Assembly (NCBI GenBank): GCA_012800735.1
Contig: JAAZIU010000025.1
Coordinates: 62,001-126,000 of the forward strand
Direction: 5' to 3'
From: Clostridiales bacterium
GTDB taxonomy: Bacteria > Bacillota > Clostridia > Oscillospirales > CAG-272
Length of the DNA: 64,000 nt
Part shown: positions 1 to 8,174 of the stretch, one piece after another
Layout of the letters: the number at the start of each line of letters is the position of its first letter
Position numbering within the stretch: position 1 is the stretch's first letter
Translations under genes and position numbers: made by a program
Notes under the pieces: model-generated
The model's database searches: none
What the model saw: the letters and a program-made list of their open reading frames with translations, nothing else
What the model was told of the DNA's origin: nothing

Positions 1-2
1 AG

Positions 3-347
3 GTGATGGAATTTGCCCAGACAATCCCGCACGAATACAAAATAAACGGGATAAATACAAAATACATCCTGCGCGAAGCTTCCAAAAAAGTGCTGCCGCA
101 GGAATGGGTCGAGCGGAAGAAAAAGGGATTCCCGGTTCCGATTCGCTACTGGCTGCGGGAGGATAAGTATTACAATATAGTTAAGGGGTATTTCACTTCT
201 TCCTATGCTGCTGAATTCTTCGACACATCGGCGCTTATGGCGCTGCTTGACGAACACAAAGCCGGTAAAGCCAACAACGGGCGGAAAATCTGGACGGCGT
301 TCACCTTCCTTACCTGGTATAAGAAATACTTTATAGACATTAAATAA
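3..347 (+). CDS. asnB: Asparagine synthetase (glutamine-hydrolysing), C-terminal fragment
   Basis: Only the last ~114 residues are in the window; the gene enters from the left and its start is not visible. KYILREA and KKGFPVPIRYWL (about residues 20-51) are typical of the C-terminal ATP-pyrophosphatase domain of class B asparagine synthetases, which transfer ammonia from glutamine onto an adenylated carboxylate. The gene ends 17 bp before a D-aspartate-ligase-like gene and then murE. In some Gram-positives AsnB/LtsA/AsnH relatives amidate peptidoglycan precursors (meso-DAP, or the D-Asp side chain) instead of making free asparagine. The neighbourhood favours a wall role here, but the fragment alone cannot show it. 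Confidence 0.85.
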   Translation: MMEFAQTIPHEYKINGINTKYILREASKKVLPQEWVERKKKGFPVPIRYWLREDKYYNIVKGYFTSSYAAEFFDTSALMALLDEHKAGKANNGRKIWTAFTFLTWYKKYFIDIK

Positions 348-364
348 ACTGCGAGGCGGATATA

Positions 365-1600
365 ATGAGCAAAAACAAAAACGGCGGTCTTCCGAAGCTG
401 ATACCCGTTCTTCTTGGCGCGGACCTGAACGCTTACAACATCGCGAAAGCGTTTCACGAGCGTTACGGTGTCGTTTCATACGCATTCGGCCGCTACGCCG
501 TCGGCGCGACGAAATATTCGAGGATAGTCAGATTTACCGCCGTCGAGAATTTGGACACCGAAGAAGTTGCGATGGAAACGCTGCTGAATTTCGCAAAGGA
601 ACACGGCGGCTCAATTCTCATAGTCCTCGGCTGTACCGACGATTATGTCGGCATGATTTCGAAGAACAAAGAGCTGCTTGAAGGCTCATACATCGTCCCT
701 TATATCGATTACGACCTTATGGAGCGAATTACCCGCAAGGAAGAATTTTATAAGATCTGCGAAGAGCTTGAAATTCCGTATCCGAAAACAAAGATATATC
801 TCAAGGGCGATACTCTCGACGACCTCGGTTTTGACTATCCGATAATAATAAAGCCGTCTGTTTCGGCGCTTTACTGGCACTTCCCTTTTGACGGGATGAA
901 AAAGGTCTATCGCGCAAAATCTCGCGAGGAAGCCGAGACGATAATAGACTTGATATACGGCGCTGGTTATCCGGAGAGCCTGATAATTCAAGACACAATC
1001 CCCGGAGACGACAGCCGGATGTATGTAATGACCGCGTATTGCGACAGGAATGCGAAGGTGCGGATGATGTGCCTCGGGCATGTGCTGCTTGAAGAACACA
1101 CTCCGAAAGGGCTGGGAAATCACTGCGCGATAATGACCGAATACAACAAAGAACTCTACGACCGATTCCGCCTTTTCCTTGAAAAGATAAATTATGTCGG
1201 GTTTGCGAATTTTGATATCAAATACGACGAGCGGGACGGCAGTCTTCGCGCCTTTGAGATAAACACCCGCCTCGGCCGTTCCTCCGATTATGTCACTTCG
1301 GCGGGACACAATACCGTTGAATGGTATGTTTCGGATTATGTCGAAAAGAAAAACTTCGAGGGCTGCATATACAACGACAACGAGATTTATTGGAGATATA
1401 TTCCCGATTCGGTTGTATTCAATTATTTAAAGGACGATATTGCGGACAAAGTTCGGGGGCTGATCAAAGACGGCAAGGTTTATTCGTCGCTGCGCTATCC
1501 TTACGACTTCAACGGAAGCCTGCTCCGGCGGTTATACGTCCTGATTCACGAATTCCGGCACAAGAAGAAGTTTAAAACCTACTACCCGGCGGTGAAATAA
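365..1600 (+). CDS. ATP-grasp carboxylate-amine ligase, D-aspartate ligase-like
   Basis: A 411-residue ATP-grasp protein. The N-terminus (LIPVLLGADLNAYNIAKAF) and later motifs (IIKPS ~161-165, QDTIPGDDSRM ~209-219, RMMCLGH ~233-239, FANFDIKYD ~280-288, FEINTRLGRSS ~297-307) fit the D-aspartate ligase (Aslfm/AslA) family. Those enzymes use ATP to attach D-Asp through its beta-carboxylate to the epsilon-amine of Lys in UDP-MurNAc-pentapeptide. FEIN supplies the usual Mg-binding Glu/Asn. It sits between an asparagine synthetase and murE, and its TAA shares one base with the murE ATG (TAATG), so the two are translationally coupled. Family membership is inferred from motifs; another amino-acid ligase acting on the stem peptide is possible. 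Confidence 0.75.
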   Translation: MSKNKNGGLPKLIPVLLGADLNAYNIAKAFHERYGVVSYAFGRYAVGATKYSRIVRFTAVENLDTEEVAMETLLNFAKEHGGSILIVLGCTDDYVGMISKNKELLEGSYIVPYIDYDLMERITRKEEFYKICEELEIPYPKTKIYLKGDTLDDLGFDYPIIIKPSVSALYWHFPFDGMKKVYRAKSREEAETIIDLIYGAGYPESLIIQDTIPGDDSRMYVMTAYCDRNAKVRMMCLGHVLLEEHTPKGLGNHCAIMTEYNKELYDRFRLFLEKINYVGFANFDIKYDERDGSLRAFEINTRLGRSSDYVTSAGHNTVEWYVSDYVEKKNFEGCIYNDNEIYWRYIPDSVVFNYLKDDIADKVRGLIKDGKVYSSLRYPYDFNGSLLRRLYVLIHEFRHKKKFKTYYPAVK

Positions 1601-3045
1601 TGCTTTTATACGGTAAATCAGAGATCAGCGCCATCTGCTATGATTCGCGCAAAGCCGCTCCCGGCGCGGCTTTTTTCTGCCTTGTGGGAGTTGAAGCCGA
1701 CGGTCACGACTACGCCTATAAGGCATACGAGAAAGGCTGCCGGGTATTTGTTGCAGAAAAACCGCTTGAGCTTCCGGATGACGCAGAAGTTTATATCGTC
1801 GAAGATTCGAGGAAGGCGCTCGGGGACGCGGCGGCCGAATTTTACTCCCACGCCGACAAAAAGCTGCGTCTTATCGGTGTTACCGGAACTAAGGGAAAAA
1901 CATCGGTCGCGACGTTTATCGCCGAGGCGCTGAACCAGTCCGGGCAGAAATGCGGCTTTATCGGCACTACCGGAACGATTATCGACGGCGTTGTTCTGCA
2001 AAACGCGAACACCACTCCGGAGCGCGCCGAACTGCACCGGATATTTGCCGAGATGGTATCTCATGGCTGTGTTTTTTGCGTCATGGAGGTTTCGAGTCAG
2101 GCGGAAAAAACCGGACGAGTCGACGGGCTTAATTTTGAAGCGGCGGCGTTTGCAAATCTGTCGCCCGACCACATAAGTCCGCGTGAGCATGCGACATTTG
2201 AAGATTATCGCGACTGTAAGGCAAAGCTTTTTTCCCGCTGCGGAGTTGCCGTAATAAATGCCGATGACGAAAACGCTTCGTTTATGGCGGAAAACGCAGG
2301 GGATGTTGTTTTATACGGCGTTGAAAACAAAAACGCGCTTTCAAAAGAGGGCTCATTCATTGCCGAAAACCCGAAAAAAGAACGCGCCGACGGGCATTTG
2401 GGAGCCGAGTTTGACTGCTTTTATCCCGGAGGGAGATTTCATATAAAAACTACTGTTCCCGGGCGGTTCAGCGTATACAACGCTCTTTGCGCCGCCGCGG
2501 TATGCCGCACGGTCGGAGTGGCGGAGGAACACATAGTTTCCGCGCTTGACGGCTGTCAGGTGCCGGGACGGTTTGAAGAAGTAAAAACCCCGCTCAAAGC
2601 GAAGTTTATCATAGACTACGCGCACAACGAAGTCAGCCTTGAATCGGCGCTGCGCGCGCTCAAGGAGTTGCGGCATGAGCGGCTGATAGTCCTCTTTGGC
2701 TGCATCGGCGGGCGGGCGCAGATGCGGCGCGAGCCGATGGGCAAAATCGCCGCGGAACTTGCCGATTTTCTTATTCTGACCTCCGATAATCCCGACCGCG
2801 AGCCGCCGATGCAGATAATCGCGGGGATTGAGCGCGGGATAGTCAAAGCCGACCGTCATCCGCCGTATGTGAGGTTTGCCGACCGCGCCGACGCGGTGAG
2901 ATACGCCGTCAGGATATCGCGCGAGGGGGATATTATACTTTTTGCCGGCAAGGGGCATGAGAATTATCAAATTATTGACGGAAAGCACGTGCATTTCAGC
3001 GAGAGGGAGATTATTGAGGAAGAGGCTTTGGAGTTGAGGGGATAA
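1600..3045 (+). CDS. murE: UDP-N-acetylmuramyl-tripeptide synthetase MurE
   Basis: Cytoplasmic Mur ligase that adds the third amino acid to UDP-MurNAc-L-Ala-D-Glu. Visible are the ATP loop GTKGKTS (96-102), TTGT and NTTPE (substrate binding), MEVSSQA (~162-168), the CKAKLF segment with the lysine usually carbamylated (~206-211), YAHN (~340) and GKGHE (450-454). The length of 481 is normal. The specificity loop reads SDNPDREP (395-402). Meso-DAP enzymes carry DNPR, so the missing Arg directly after DNP argues against the standard DAP enzyme and fits L-Lys or another diamino acid. It is coupled to the upstream ligase by a 1-bp overlap and followed by a terminator hairpin. Confidence 0.93.
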   Translation: MLLYGKSEISAICYDSRKAAPGAAFFCLVGVEADGHDYAYKAYEKGCRVFVAEKPLELPDDAEVYIVEDSRKALGDAAAEFYSHADKKLRLIGVTGTKGKTSVATFIAEALNQSGQKCGFIGTTGTIIDGVVLQNANTTPERAELHRIFAEMVSHGCVFCVMEVSSQAEKTGRVDGLNFEAAAFANLSPDHISPREHATFEDYRDCKAKLFSRCGVAVINADDENASFMAENAGDVVLYGVENKNALSKEGSFIAENPKKERADGHLGAEFDCFYPGGRFHIKTTVPGRFSVYNALCAAAVCRTVGVAEEHIVSALDGCQVPGRFEEVKTPLKAKFIIDYAHNEVSLESALRALKELRHERLIVLFGCIGGRAQMRREPMGKIAAELADFLILTSDNPDREPPMQIIAGIERGIVKADRHPPYVRFADRADAVRYAVRISREGDIILFAGKGHENYQIIDGKHVHFSEREIIEEEALELRG

Positions 3046-3059
3046 AACAGAATAAACAA

Positions 3060-3086
3060 ACCGCCCTTTCACGGGCGGTATTTTTT
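3060..3086 (+). terminator. Rho-independent terminator after murE
   Basis: Seven-base-pair stem ACCGCCC / GGGCGGT (3060-3066 and 3073-3079) with loop TTTCAC, followed by ATTTTTT. It lies between convergent genes; in the other direction the hairpin is followed by a T-rich stretch, so it may stop both transcripts. Confidence 0.8.
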
Positions 3087-3097
3087 ATCGTTTGTTA

Positions 3098-3595
3098 TTA
3101 CTTCCCCTTCATAATCTCATCGAAAGCAGAATCGCAGGCGGCTTTTTCAGTTTCGGAGAGGATGGTGAAATAGACATATTTTCCGTAAACTCTGACCGAC
3201 GCGCCTTTTATTTTGCCTTCTTCTTCGGGCAGGTAGTTAAAGTTTTCGTAATTTGCCCTGAGGTTTTCTATATAGGCGTTGAGGCCGCTTTCGACGGCTT
3301 CTTTATTGGTTTCGTCGATGAGCTTGAAGATGCCGTAGCTGTCGGCGCCGGTGCCGGAAACCTGGAGTTTCATGACATAGCCGTCGATATCCTGCGGATT
3401 TACGCCGCACATATTTATGAGATAATCGTCTCCGCAGTCGGCAAGGTCGGCGGATGCGGAGATTTTTGTATCAAAGGCGGCGGCTATATCGGATACCGGA
3501 AGGTCGGGGATGGTTTTTGTATCGCCGGAGCAGCCGACAAATATAAGCGCGGCGGATAAAAGCAGCAGCGCGGCGGCGAATTTGGTTTTAATCAT
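3098..3595 (-). CDS. DUF4358 domain lipoprotein
   Basis: 165-residue secreted lipoprotein. A short basic start and hydrophobic segment end in the lipobox FVGC (Cys22). The mature part resembles clostridial DUF4358 proteins: a small alpha/beta domain with an acidic helix (NKEAVESGLNAYIENLRANYENF) and a closing strand pair (ASVRVYGKYVYFTI). The ATG at 3595 is chosen because GAGGA lies just upstream; the GTG at 3613 overlaps the stop of the SGNH gene and has no such site. It is last in a three-gene operon with an SGNH lipoprotein and a membrane protein. DUF4358 genes often accompany MBOAT/SGNH acyl-transfer systems; its own function is unknown. Confidence 0.75.
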   Translation of the reverse strand: MIKTKFAAALLLLSAALIFVGCSGDTKTIPDLPVSDIAAAFDTKISASADLADCGDDYLINMCGVNPQDIDGYVMKLQVSGTGADSYGIFKLIDETNKEAVESGLNAYIENLRANYENFNYLPEEEGKIKGASVRVYGKYVYFTILSETEKAACDSAFDEIMKGK

Positions 3596-3609
3596 AATAT
3601 GTCCTCGTT

Positions 3610-4599
3610 TCACGGCACCTTGTGGGTGCGGATATTATTAAGCTCGACTGTAAAGCCGGCTGTGTTAAGGTGAATGCCGTCGCCGTTCTGGTATTCGTCC
3701 GGCAGCCAGCCTTCGGCGTTTACCAGCGCCGAGTAGGTATCAAGGAAATAGACGCCTTCGCTTTCGGCGACTGCGGCGATCCATTTGTTCGCGGCGGATA
3801 TTTTGGTGTTGTTTATCTGCGAAAGGCTTTTGTAATTGCGGGCGACCGGGAAAATCGACTGGAGTATTATCACGGTATCGGGGCTTACCTGTTTTATCTG
3901 AGCTATCAGCTTTGCGTATTCGCTTTTGAAGAAGTCCTCCTCCATGAACGACACTCCGTTTACCCCGAGGGTCAGGACCATCATCTTCGGCTGTTTTTTC
4001 TCGGCCGCCTCGGCTATCGTAATCTCAGAGCCGTCGTCGGGATAGACTATTTTTGTTATTGTCGCGTAGGAAAGCGTCAGGGTGCCGGATTTCGGAGTCC
4101 AGACCTGCTTTGTCTCCTTGCCGTCTTTCAGCATTTTATACGGTTTCAGTCCGTATGTGGTGCTGTCTCCGACGAAGATAATGCCGTCGATGTATTCCTG
4201 ACCGGCGTCTTCGGTTTTGGCAAGGAGAGCGGTCGGAGCTATCGCTGAGTAGTCGGACTGCGGATGAGAAACTTGCGCGGGCGTATCCTGCGCAGGCGGT
4301 TCTTGCGGCGGGGGTTCCGTCTGAACGGATATTGTGACAACATTCGGGTCGACAGGAGCGTCGGTTTCGGGCGGATTATCGGTTTGGTTCGCAGGGATTT
4401 CCCCGAAAATGATATCGGCGGTATTTTCGTTTGGATTTTCCCTCGCGGAAACGGTTTCGACTTCGATCGGCTCATCAAGCGCGGTTATAATCTCGGTGAT
4501 CGCCGGCGCGGCGTTTGAACCGCAGCCTAAAAAAGCCGGGAGCAAAAGCAGAAAACCGACCGTTGCCGCGATATATTTAATAACGAGTTTGTTTAACAT
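3610..4599 (-). CDS. SGNH/GDSL-family lipoprotein esterase
   Basis: 329-residue lipoprotein: hydrophobic leader with lipobox FLGC (Cys26), then a Pro/Thr/Glu/Gln-rich linker (~40-115) that spaces the domain from the membrane, then an SGNH hydrolase domain. Block I is FVGDST with the nucleophile Ser146; block III is TLGVNG, with the usual Asn; block V is DGIHLN (Asp307, His310). It could remove or transfer O-acetyl groups on wall or surface glycans, as PatB-like proteins do with MBOAT partners. It is the middle gene of the minus-strand operon, 15 bp upstream of the DUF4358 lipoprotein. The natural substrate is not evident. Confidence 0.75.
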   Translation of the reverse strand: MLNKLVIKYIAATVGFLLLLPAFLGCGSNAAPAITEIITALDEPIEVETVSARENPNENTADIIFGEIPANQTDNPPETDAPVDPNVVTISVQTEPPPQEPPAQDTPAQVSHPQSDYSAIAPTALLAKTEDAGQEYIDGIIFVGDSTTYGLKPYKMLKDGKETKQVWTPKSGTLTLSYATITKIVYPDDGSEITIAEAAEKKQPKMMVLTLGVNGVSFMEEDFFKSEYAKLIAQIKQVSPDTVIILQSIFPVARNYKSLSQINNTKISAANKWIAAVAESEGVYFLDTYSALVNAEGWLPDEYQNGDGIHLNTAGFTVELNNIRTHKVP

Positions 4600-4614
4600 T
4601 TTACTCTATCCGTG

Positions 4615-5037
4615 TCAGAATTGTTTTTTATATTCGGAGCTGTCTATCTTACGTTTTCTCTTGAGTGAGCGAACGCCAAGATATATGGATATTACGACCG
4701 CATAGATAAGCACAAAAAAGAGCATTATTATCATCGTCGATTTCGCGCCGTTTTTATAAAAACCGCCGGCAAGAATGAATATGACGATAAAATCCGCCGC
4801 CGTTCCCAAAAAATGAAGGGCAAATTGAGCCGGAGTCGAAAAAGACGAGTAAAAAAGCCGGTTCAGCGCCGCAAGCAGCAGAGAAAATACCAGCAGCAGG
4901 AACATATAAAGAAGTCCGGGAACAATGTTCCGCGCCTCACCGAGCGTTCCGAGCAGGGCGAAAGCGAAAACGCAGACTGAAAATATCACACAGCCGGGAT
5001 ATAAAATATTATCCCTGAAATAACGCCAAAAATTCAT
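4615..5037 (-). CDS. Four-helix membrane protein, first gene of envelope operon
   Basis: 140-residue integral membrane protein with four predicted hydrophobic segments (starting at ILYPGCVIFSVCVFAFALLG, VPGLLYMFLLLVFSLLLAAL, FLGTAADFIVIFILAGGF, MIIMLFFVLIYAVVISIYLG) and a basic Lys/Arg tail. The layout recalls DUF3021-type proteins but the match is not firm. The start is set at the ATG at 5037; reading further upstream gives a TTG-initiated basic stretch that looks non-coding. A strong promoter lies at 5120-5148. It leads the operon with the SGNH and DUF4358 lipoproteins. Function unknown. Confidence 0.6.
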   Translation of the reverse strand: MNFWRYFRDNILYPGCVIFSVCVFAFALLGTLGEARNIVPGLLYMFLLLVFSLLLAALNRLFYSSFSTPAQFALHFLGTAADFIVIFILAGGFYKNGAKSTMIIMLFFVLIYAVVISIYLGVRSLKRKRKIDSSEYKKQF

Positions 5038-5119
5038 TTTAATAATCCAAATCCGGAAAAACGTTGACACTCGGCAGACTTGCCGCCGCGGCAATTTCGC
5101 CGCAGGTTGTTACTTATTG

Positions 5120-5148
5120 ATTATATCATATTTGCTCTTTATTTTCAA
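5120..5148 (-). promoter_or_regulatory. Sigma-A promoter for the SGNH/DUF4358 operon
   Basis: On the minus strand TTGAAA (5143-5148), a 17-bp spacer and TATAAT (5120-5125), with an extended -10 TGA just upstream. It points at the membrane-protein gene that starts at 5037. Confidence 0.75.
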
Positions 5149-5185
5149 TCGGATATTTATGAAAATTCGAAATCGGATACATGAA
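5147..5185 (+). repeat. Short direct repeat in the divergent nusB intergenic region
   Basis: AATCGGATA occurs at 5147-5155 and 5171-5179, each followed within 1-3 bp by ATGAA (5159-5163 and 5181-5185). The first copy touches the -35 box of the minus-strand promoter, so it could be a tandem operator half-site or a duplication scar. No known regulator is recognised. Confidence 0.4.
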
Positions 5186-5324
5186 TACAAAATCAAAAGG
5201 TTATACAGCCGTATACCTTCGTCTCCGCGCATGCCGAAAGAACATCATTTATATTTATGTTAGAAATCCTTTGTTTATTCAAATAATAATATTGACAAAC
5301 AAGAGAAAATTATGTATAATATAA
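5181..5324 (+). pseudogene. Possible remnant of a serine recombinase N-terminus
   Basis: A 47-codon reading frame begins M-N-T-K-S-K-G-Y-T-A-V-Y-L-R-L. This resembles the very start of large serine recombinases, where a residue pattern close to GYTAxYLRLSRDDE leads into the catalytic domain. After Leu15 the resemblance stops and the frame runs into AT-rich DNA and the nusB promoter. No ribosome site precedes it. It may be a scar from a deleted integrative element, or a chance match over 10-15 residues. Confidence 0.25.
5292..5320 (+). promoter_or_regulatory. Consensus sigma-A promoter for the nusB operon
   Basis: TTGACA (5292-5297), 17-bp spacer, TATAAT (5315-5320). Transcription should start near 5327, which supports the nusB start at 5409 over an upstream in-frame start near 5328. 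Confidence 0.85.
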
Positions 5325-5408
5325 GCATTGAATAATGTATATTTTCAGGCTGACCGGAGCGGATATATAAAAACCCTCGCGGCGCGGCCGTTTATTTTGG
5401 AGATACAG

Positions 5409-5909
5409 ATGGCAAATATGAAACGGAGCGACGCGCGCACCGCTGCCTTCAAACTGGTCGCCGCAGCCGGATATACCGATTCCGATCCGTCCTCTCTTGA
5501 GGAGATTTATACCGACGGACTCGAAATGCTTGAATGTCCGGATGACCGATATATACGACGGGTTTATTTCGGAGTTGCCGAGAACAGAGAAAAAATCGAT
5601 GAGTATATCGAGAACAATTCCCGCGGCTGGAAACTCGCAAGGCTTGCAAAGGTAACTCTCGGCATCCTTCGTGTCGCCGCCTTCGAGCTTATATTTTGCG
5701 AAGACATTCCGCCCTCTGTCGCTATAAATGAGGCGGTTGAACTGGCTAAAAGCTACGACGACGAAAAAGCGCCGGCTTTTATAAACGGGATTTTAAATTC
5801 AATCGCCGAAGCCTGCGGCGCGAAAGCCCGTCAGAGCAAAAGCAGGAAATCCGGAAAGCCGAGAGCCTCCTCTTCCGATAAAGACGGAAAAAAAGGAGAG
5901 GTCCGCTGA
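5409..5909 (+). CDS. nusB: Transcription antitermination factor NusB
   Basis: 166-residue all-helical RNA-binding protein that pairs with NusE/S10 at boxA in rRNA antitermination. Recognisable parts are the opening KRSDARTAAFKL, the middle YIRRVYFGVAENREKID, and the conserved end LGILRVAAFELIFCEDIPPSVAINEAVELAKSYDDEKAPAFINGIL. The start at 5409 has GGAG 6 bp upstream. A basic tail of ~28 residues rich in Lys/Ser/Arg follows the domain and may help RNA binding. It is the first gene of a long plus-strand operon; the next start is 1 bp after its stop. Confidence 0.9.
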   Translation: MANMKRSDARTAAFKLVAAAGYTDSDPSSLEEIYTDGLEMLECPDDRYIRRVYFGVAENREKIDEYIENNSRGWKLARLAKVTLGILRVAAFELIFCEDIPPSVAINEAVELAKSYDDEKAPAFINGILNSIAEACGAKARQSKSRKSGKPRASSSDKDGKKGEVR

Positions 5910-5910
5910 G

Positions 5911-6876
5911 ATGCCACGGTTTTTAGGCATTGACACAAGCAACTATACCACCTCTGTTTCGGTCGTTGACGGCGGAAAGGTCGCGCTTAACCTGAAAAGC
6001 CCGCTCAAAGTCCGCGAAGGACAGCTTGGGCTGCGGCAAAGCGACGCCGTATTCGCTCATGTATCAAACCTTCCGACTCTTATGGAGCGGCTTGACGCTT
6101 CGGATTCTGTTAAGAACTATTCGGCTGTCGGCTGCGCTGCAAGACCTCGCGACGCCGAAAGTTCGTATATGCCCTGTTTTCTTGCAGGAGTTGCGGCGGC
6201 TCATTCCGCCGCGGCGGCTTTAGGGGTTCCGGTCTTTGATTTTTCGCACCAGGCGGGTCACATCGCCGCGGCAGTCTGGTCGTCCGGCGGGGAGTTGTTC
6301 GATTGTGACAGGTTCCTTGCCTTCCATGTCTCCGGAGGAACTACCGAGCTTCTGCTCTGCGACGGACATGATTTTGGCTGTGAAATAATAGGCGGCACAA
6401 AGGATCTCAACGCCGGTCAGGCGATTGACAGAATCGGGGTGATGATGGGTCTCGACTTTCCCTGCGGTCCGGCGCTTGAAAAATTGGCGGACGATTATCT
6501 TTCCGCACTGAAAATCGGAAAGAAGCCGCGCAACAAGCCGGAGATTTCGGTTGACGGCACCGAGTGCAATTTATCCGGGCTTGAAAATATCGCCGCGCGG
6601 ATGAAGCGAAATGGAGAGCCGGACGGTAAAACGGCGCTTTTTGCAATCGATTTCATTCGCGACACGCTGGACAGAATGACAGAAAACGCACTGCGGCAAT
6701 ACCCGGGGCTGCCGCTGCTTTACGCCGGCGGGGTGATGTCAAACCGGCGGATACGCGGATATTTTGAAACAAAATATAACGCCCTCTTCGCCGAGCCTGA
6801 ATATTCGTCCGACAACGCTGCCGGAATCGCCCTGCTGACTTCCCGAAAATGGGACAAACTAAATGACAAACGATAA
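5911..6876 (+). CDS. Peptidase M22 / Kae1-TsaD-like paralog
   Basis: 321-residue ASKHA-fold protein related to TsaD (Kae1), the tRNA threonylcarbamoyladenosine enzyme. Seen are the phosphate-1 start FLGIDTSNYTTS, a metal-site variant HQAGH (His113, His117), SGGTTE (141-146) and a late GGVMSNRRIR. Clostridia commonly carry such a paralog between nusB and xseA in addition to the true tsaD elsewhere. It may be a regulatory or degenerate copy; the sequence between the two His residues differs from canonical TsaD. Its biochemical role is unknown. It overlaps xseA by 14 bp. Confidence 0.7.
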   Translation: MPRFLGIDTSNYTTSVSVVDGGKVALNLKSPLKVREGQLGLRQSDAVFAHVSNLPTLMERLDASDSVKNYSAVGCAARPRDAESSYMPCFLAGVAAAHSAAAALGVPVFDFSHQAGHIAAAVWSSGGELFDCDRFLAFHVSGGTTELLLCDGHDFGCEIIGGTKDLNAGQAIDRIGVMMGLDFPCGPALEKLADDYLSALKIGKKPRNKPEISVDGTECNLSGLENIAARMKRNGEPDGKTALFAIDFIRDTLDRMTENALRQYPGLPLLYAGGVMSNRRIRGYFETKYNALFAEPEYSSDNAAGIALLTSRKWDKLNDKR

Positions 6877-8173
6877 CAACCTTGAATTCTATTTCGGCGA
6901 CGACACCGAAGAATTTGATGATCCGGCTGACCGTTTTGAAGAGGACGACAGAAGTGGCGAACCTTCGATAGACGGTTTTTCCGTCACTCAGCTGAACGGC
7001 TATATCAAAAATCTGATGGACTGTCACCCGCAGCTTTCCGATGTGACGGTCTGGGGGGAGATTTCCAACCTGCGTCCGAACCGCTCCGGACATATCTATT
7101 TTACCTTAAAGGAAAACGACGACAGCGTCATCAAAGCGGTGATGTTCCGCCGCGACGCCGCCTCCGGCTGGTCAAACGAGCTTTTTGAAGGCGCAAAAGC
7201 GCTTGTTCACGGTCGGGTTGAGCTTTACATAAAGGGCGGGTATCATCAGATTATCTGCGACTCGGCTACTCCTCTCGGCGTCGGCAGCTGGTTTGCCGCA
7301 TTTGAGCGCCTTAAGCGCAAGCTCTGGGATGCGGGTCTGCTCAGAGCGGAAACAAAGAAGCCGATACCGAAATATCCGCGCAGGATAGGTATCGTTACCT
7401 CCCCAACCGGCGCGGCGCTCCGCGACATGATGAATGTCTTCAGCCGTCGTTCTCCGGCGACCGAGCTTTATATTTATCCCGCCGCGGTTCAGGGGGCTGA
7501 GGCTACGGCGCAGCTTATCGCGGGGATTGAATTTTTCAACTCGGATTTTCCGGTGGATGTAATCATAATCGGGCGGGGCGGCGGTTCTATCGAGGATCTT
7601 TGGTGCTTCAACGACGAGGGGCTGGCTTATGCGGTATCGAAATCCGAGATACCGGTTATTTCCGGAGTCGGTCATGAAATTGACACGACAATCTGCGACC
7701 TTGCCGCCGACCTTCGCGCGCCGACTCCGTCAGCCGCGGCTGAACTTGCTGTCCCCGACGGAAGCGAGCTTGCAAAAAGGCTTGAAAATCAACGGCTGCG
7801 TCTCGGAGCTGCGATGACCCGTGAGCTTACGTACCTCCGCCAACGACTTGAAAACGCAAAAAGCAACCGAATATTCCGGCTTCCCGAACGGCTTTACGAC
7901 GAACTTTCGATTTCTCTTGACAACTACGCGGAACGACTCCACAGAACCGCTGAAAACCTGATTTCAGCGAAGCGTTCCGAATGCGCATCAATCGCGGGAA
8001 GGCTGGACGCGCTCTCACCGCTCAAAATACTCGGCAGGGGCTACGGCTTGATTACAGCCGACGGCGATACCGTTCATTCGATTGATCAGCTGAGCGACGG
8101 CGACCGCGTTGGTATCCGCTTAAGCGACGGCGAAGCTGAAGCTGAAATAACATCAACCAGAAAATTCGGCTGA
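6863..8173 (+). CDS. xseA: Exodeoxyribonuclease VII large subunit
   Basis: Catalytic subunit of the ATP-independent single-strand exonuclease VII. The N-terminal OB-fold is marked by VTQLNGYIKNLM, VTVWGEISNLRP and SGHIYFTLKEND; the nuclease core by IGIVTSPTGAALRDM, DVIIIGRGGGSIEDLWCFNDE and PVISGVGHEIDTTICDLAAD; coiled-coil and C-terminal parts follow. About 45 acidic residues precede the usual family start, an extension of uncertain meaning; an internal start is possible. It starts inside the end of the M22-like gene and is followed 1 bp later by xseB. Confidence 0.95.
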   Translation: MTNDNNLEFYFGDDTEEFDDPADRFEEDDRSGEPSIDGFSVTQLNGYIKNLMDCHPQLSDVTVWGEISNLRPNRSGHIYFTLKENDDSVIKAVMFRRDAASGWSNELFEGAKALVHGRVELYIKGGYHQIICDSATPLGVGSWFAAFERLKRKLWDAGLLRAETKKPIPKYPRRIGIVTSPTGAALRDMMNVFSRRSPATELYIYPAAVQGAEATAQLIAGIEFFNSDFPVDVIIIGRGGGSIEDLWCFNDEGLAYAVSKSEIPVISGVGHEIDTTICDLAADLRAPTPSAAAELAVPDGSELAKRLENQRLRLGAAMTRELTYLRQRLENAKSNRIFRLPERLYDELSISLDNYAERLHRTAENLISAKRSECASIAGRLDALSPLKILGRGYGLITADGDTVHSIDQLSDGDRVGIRLSDGEAEAEITSTRKFG

Positions 8174-8174
8174 T

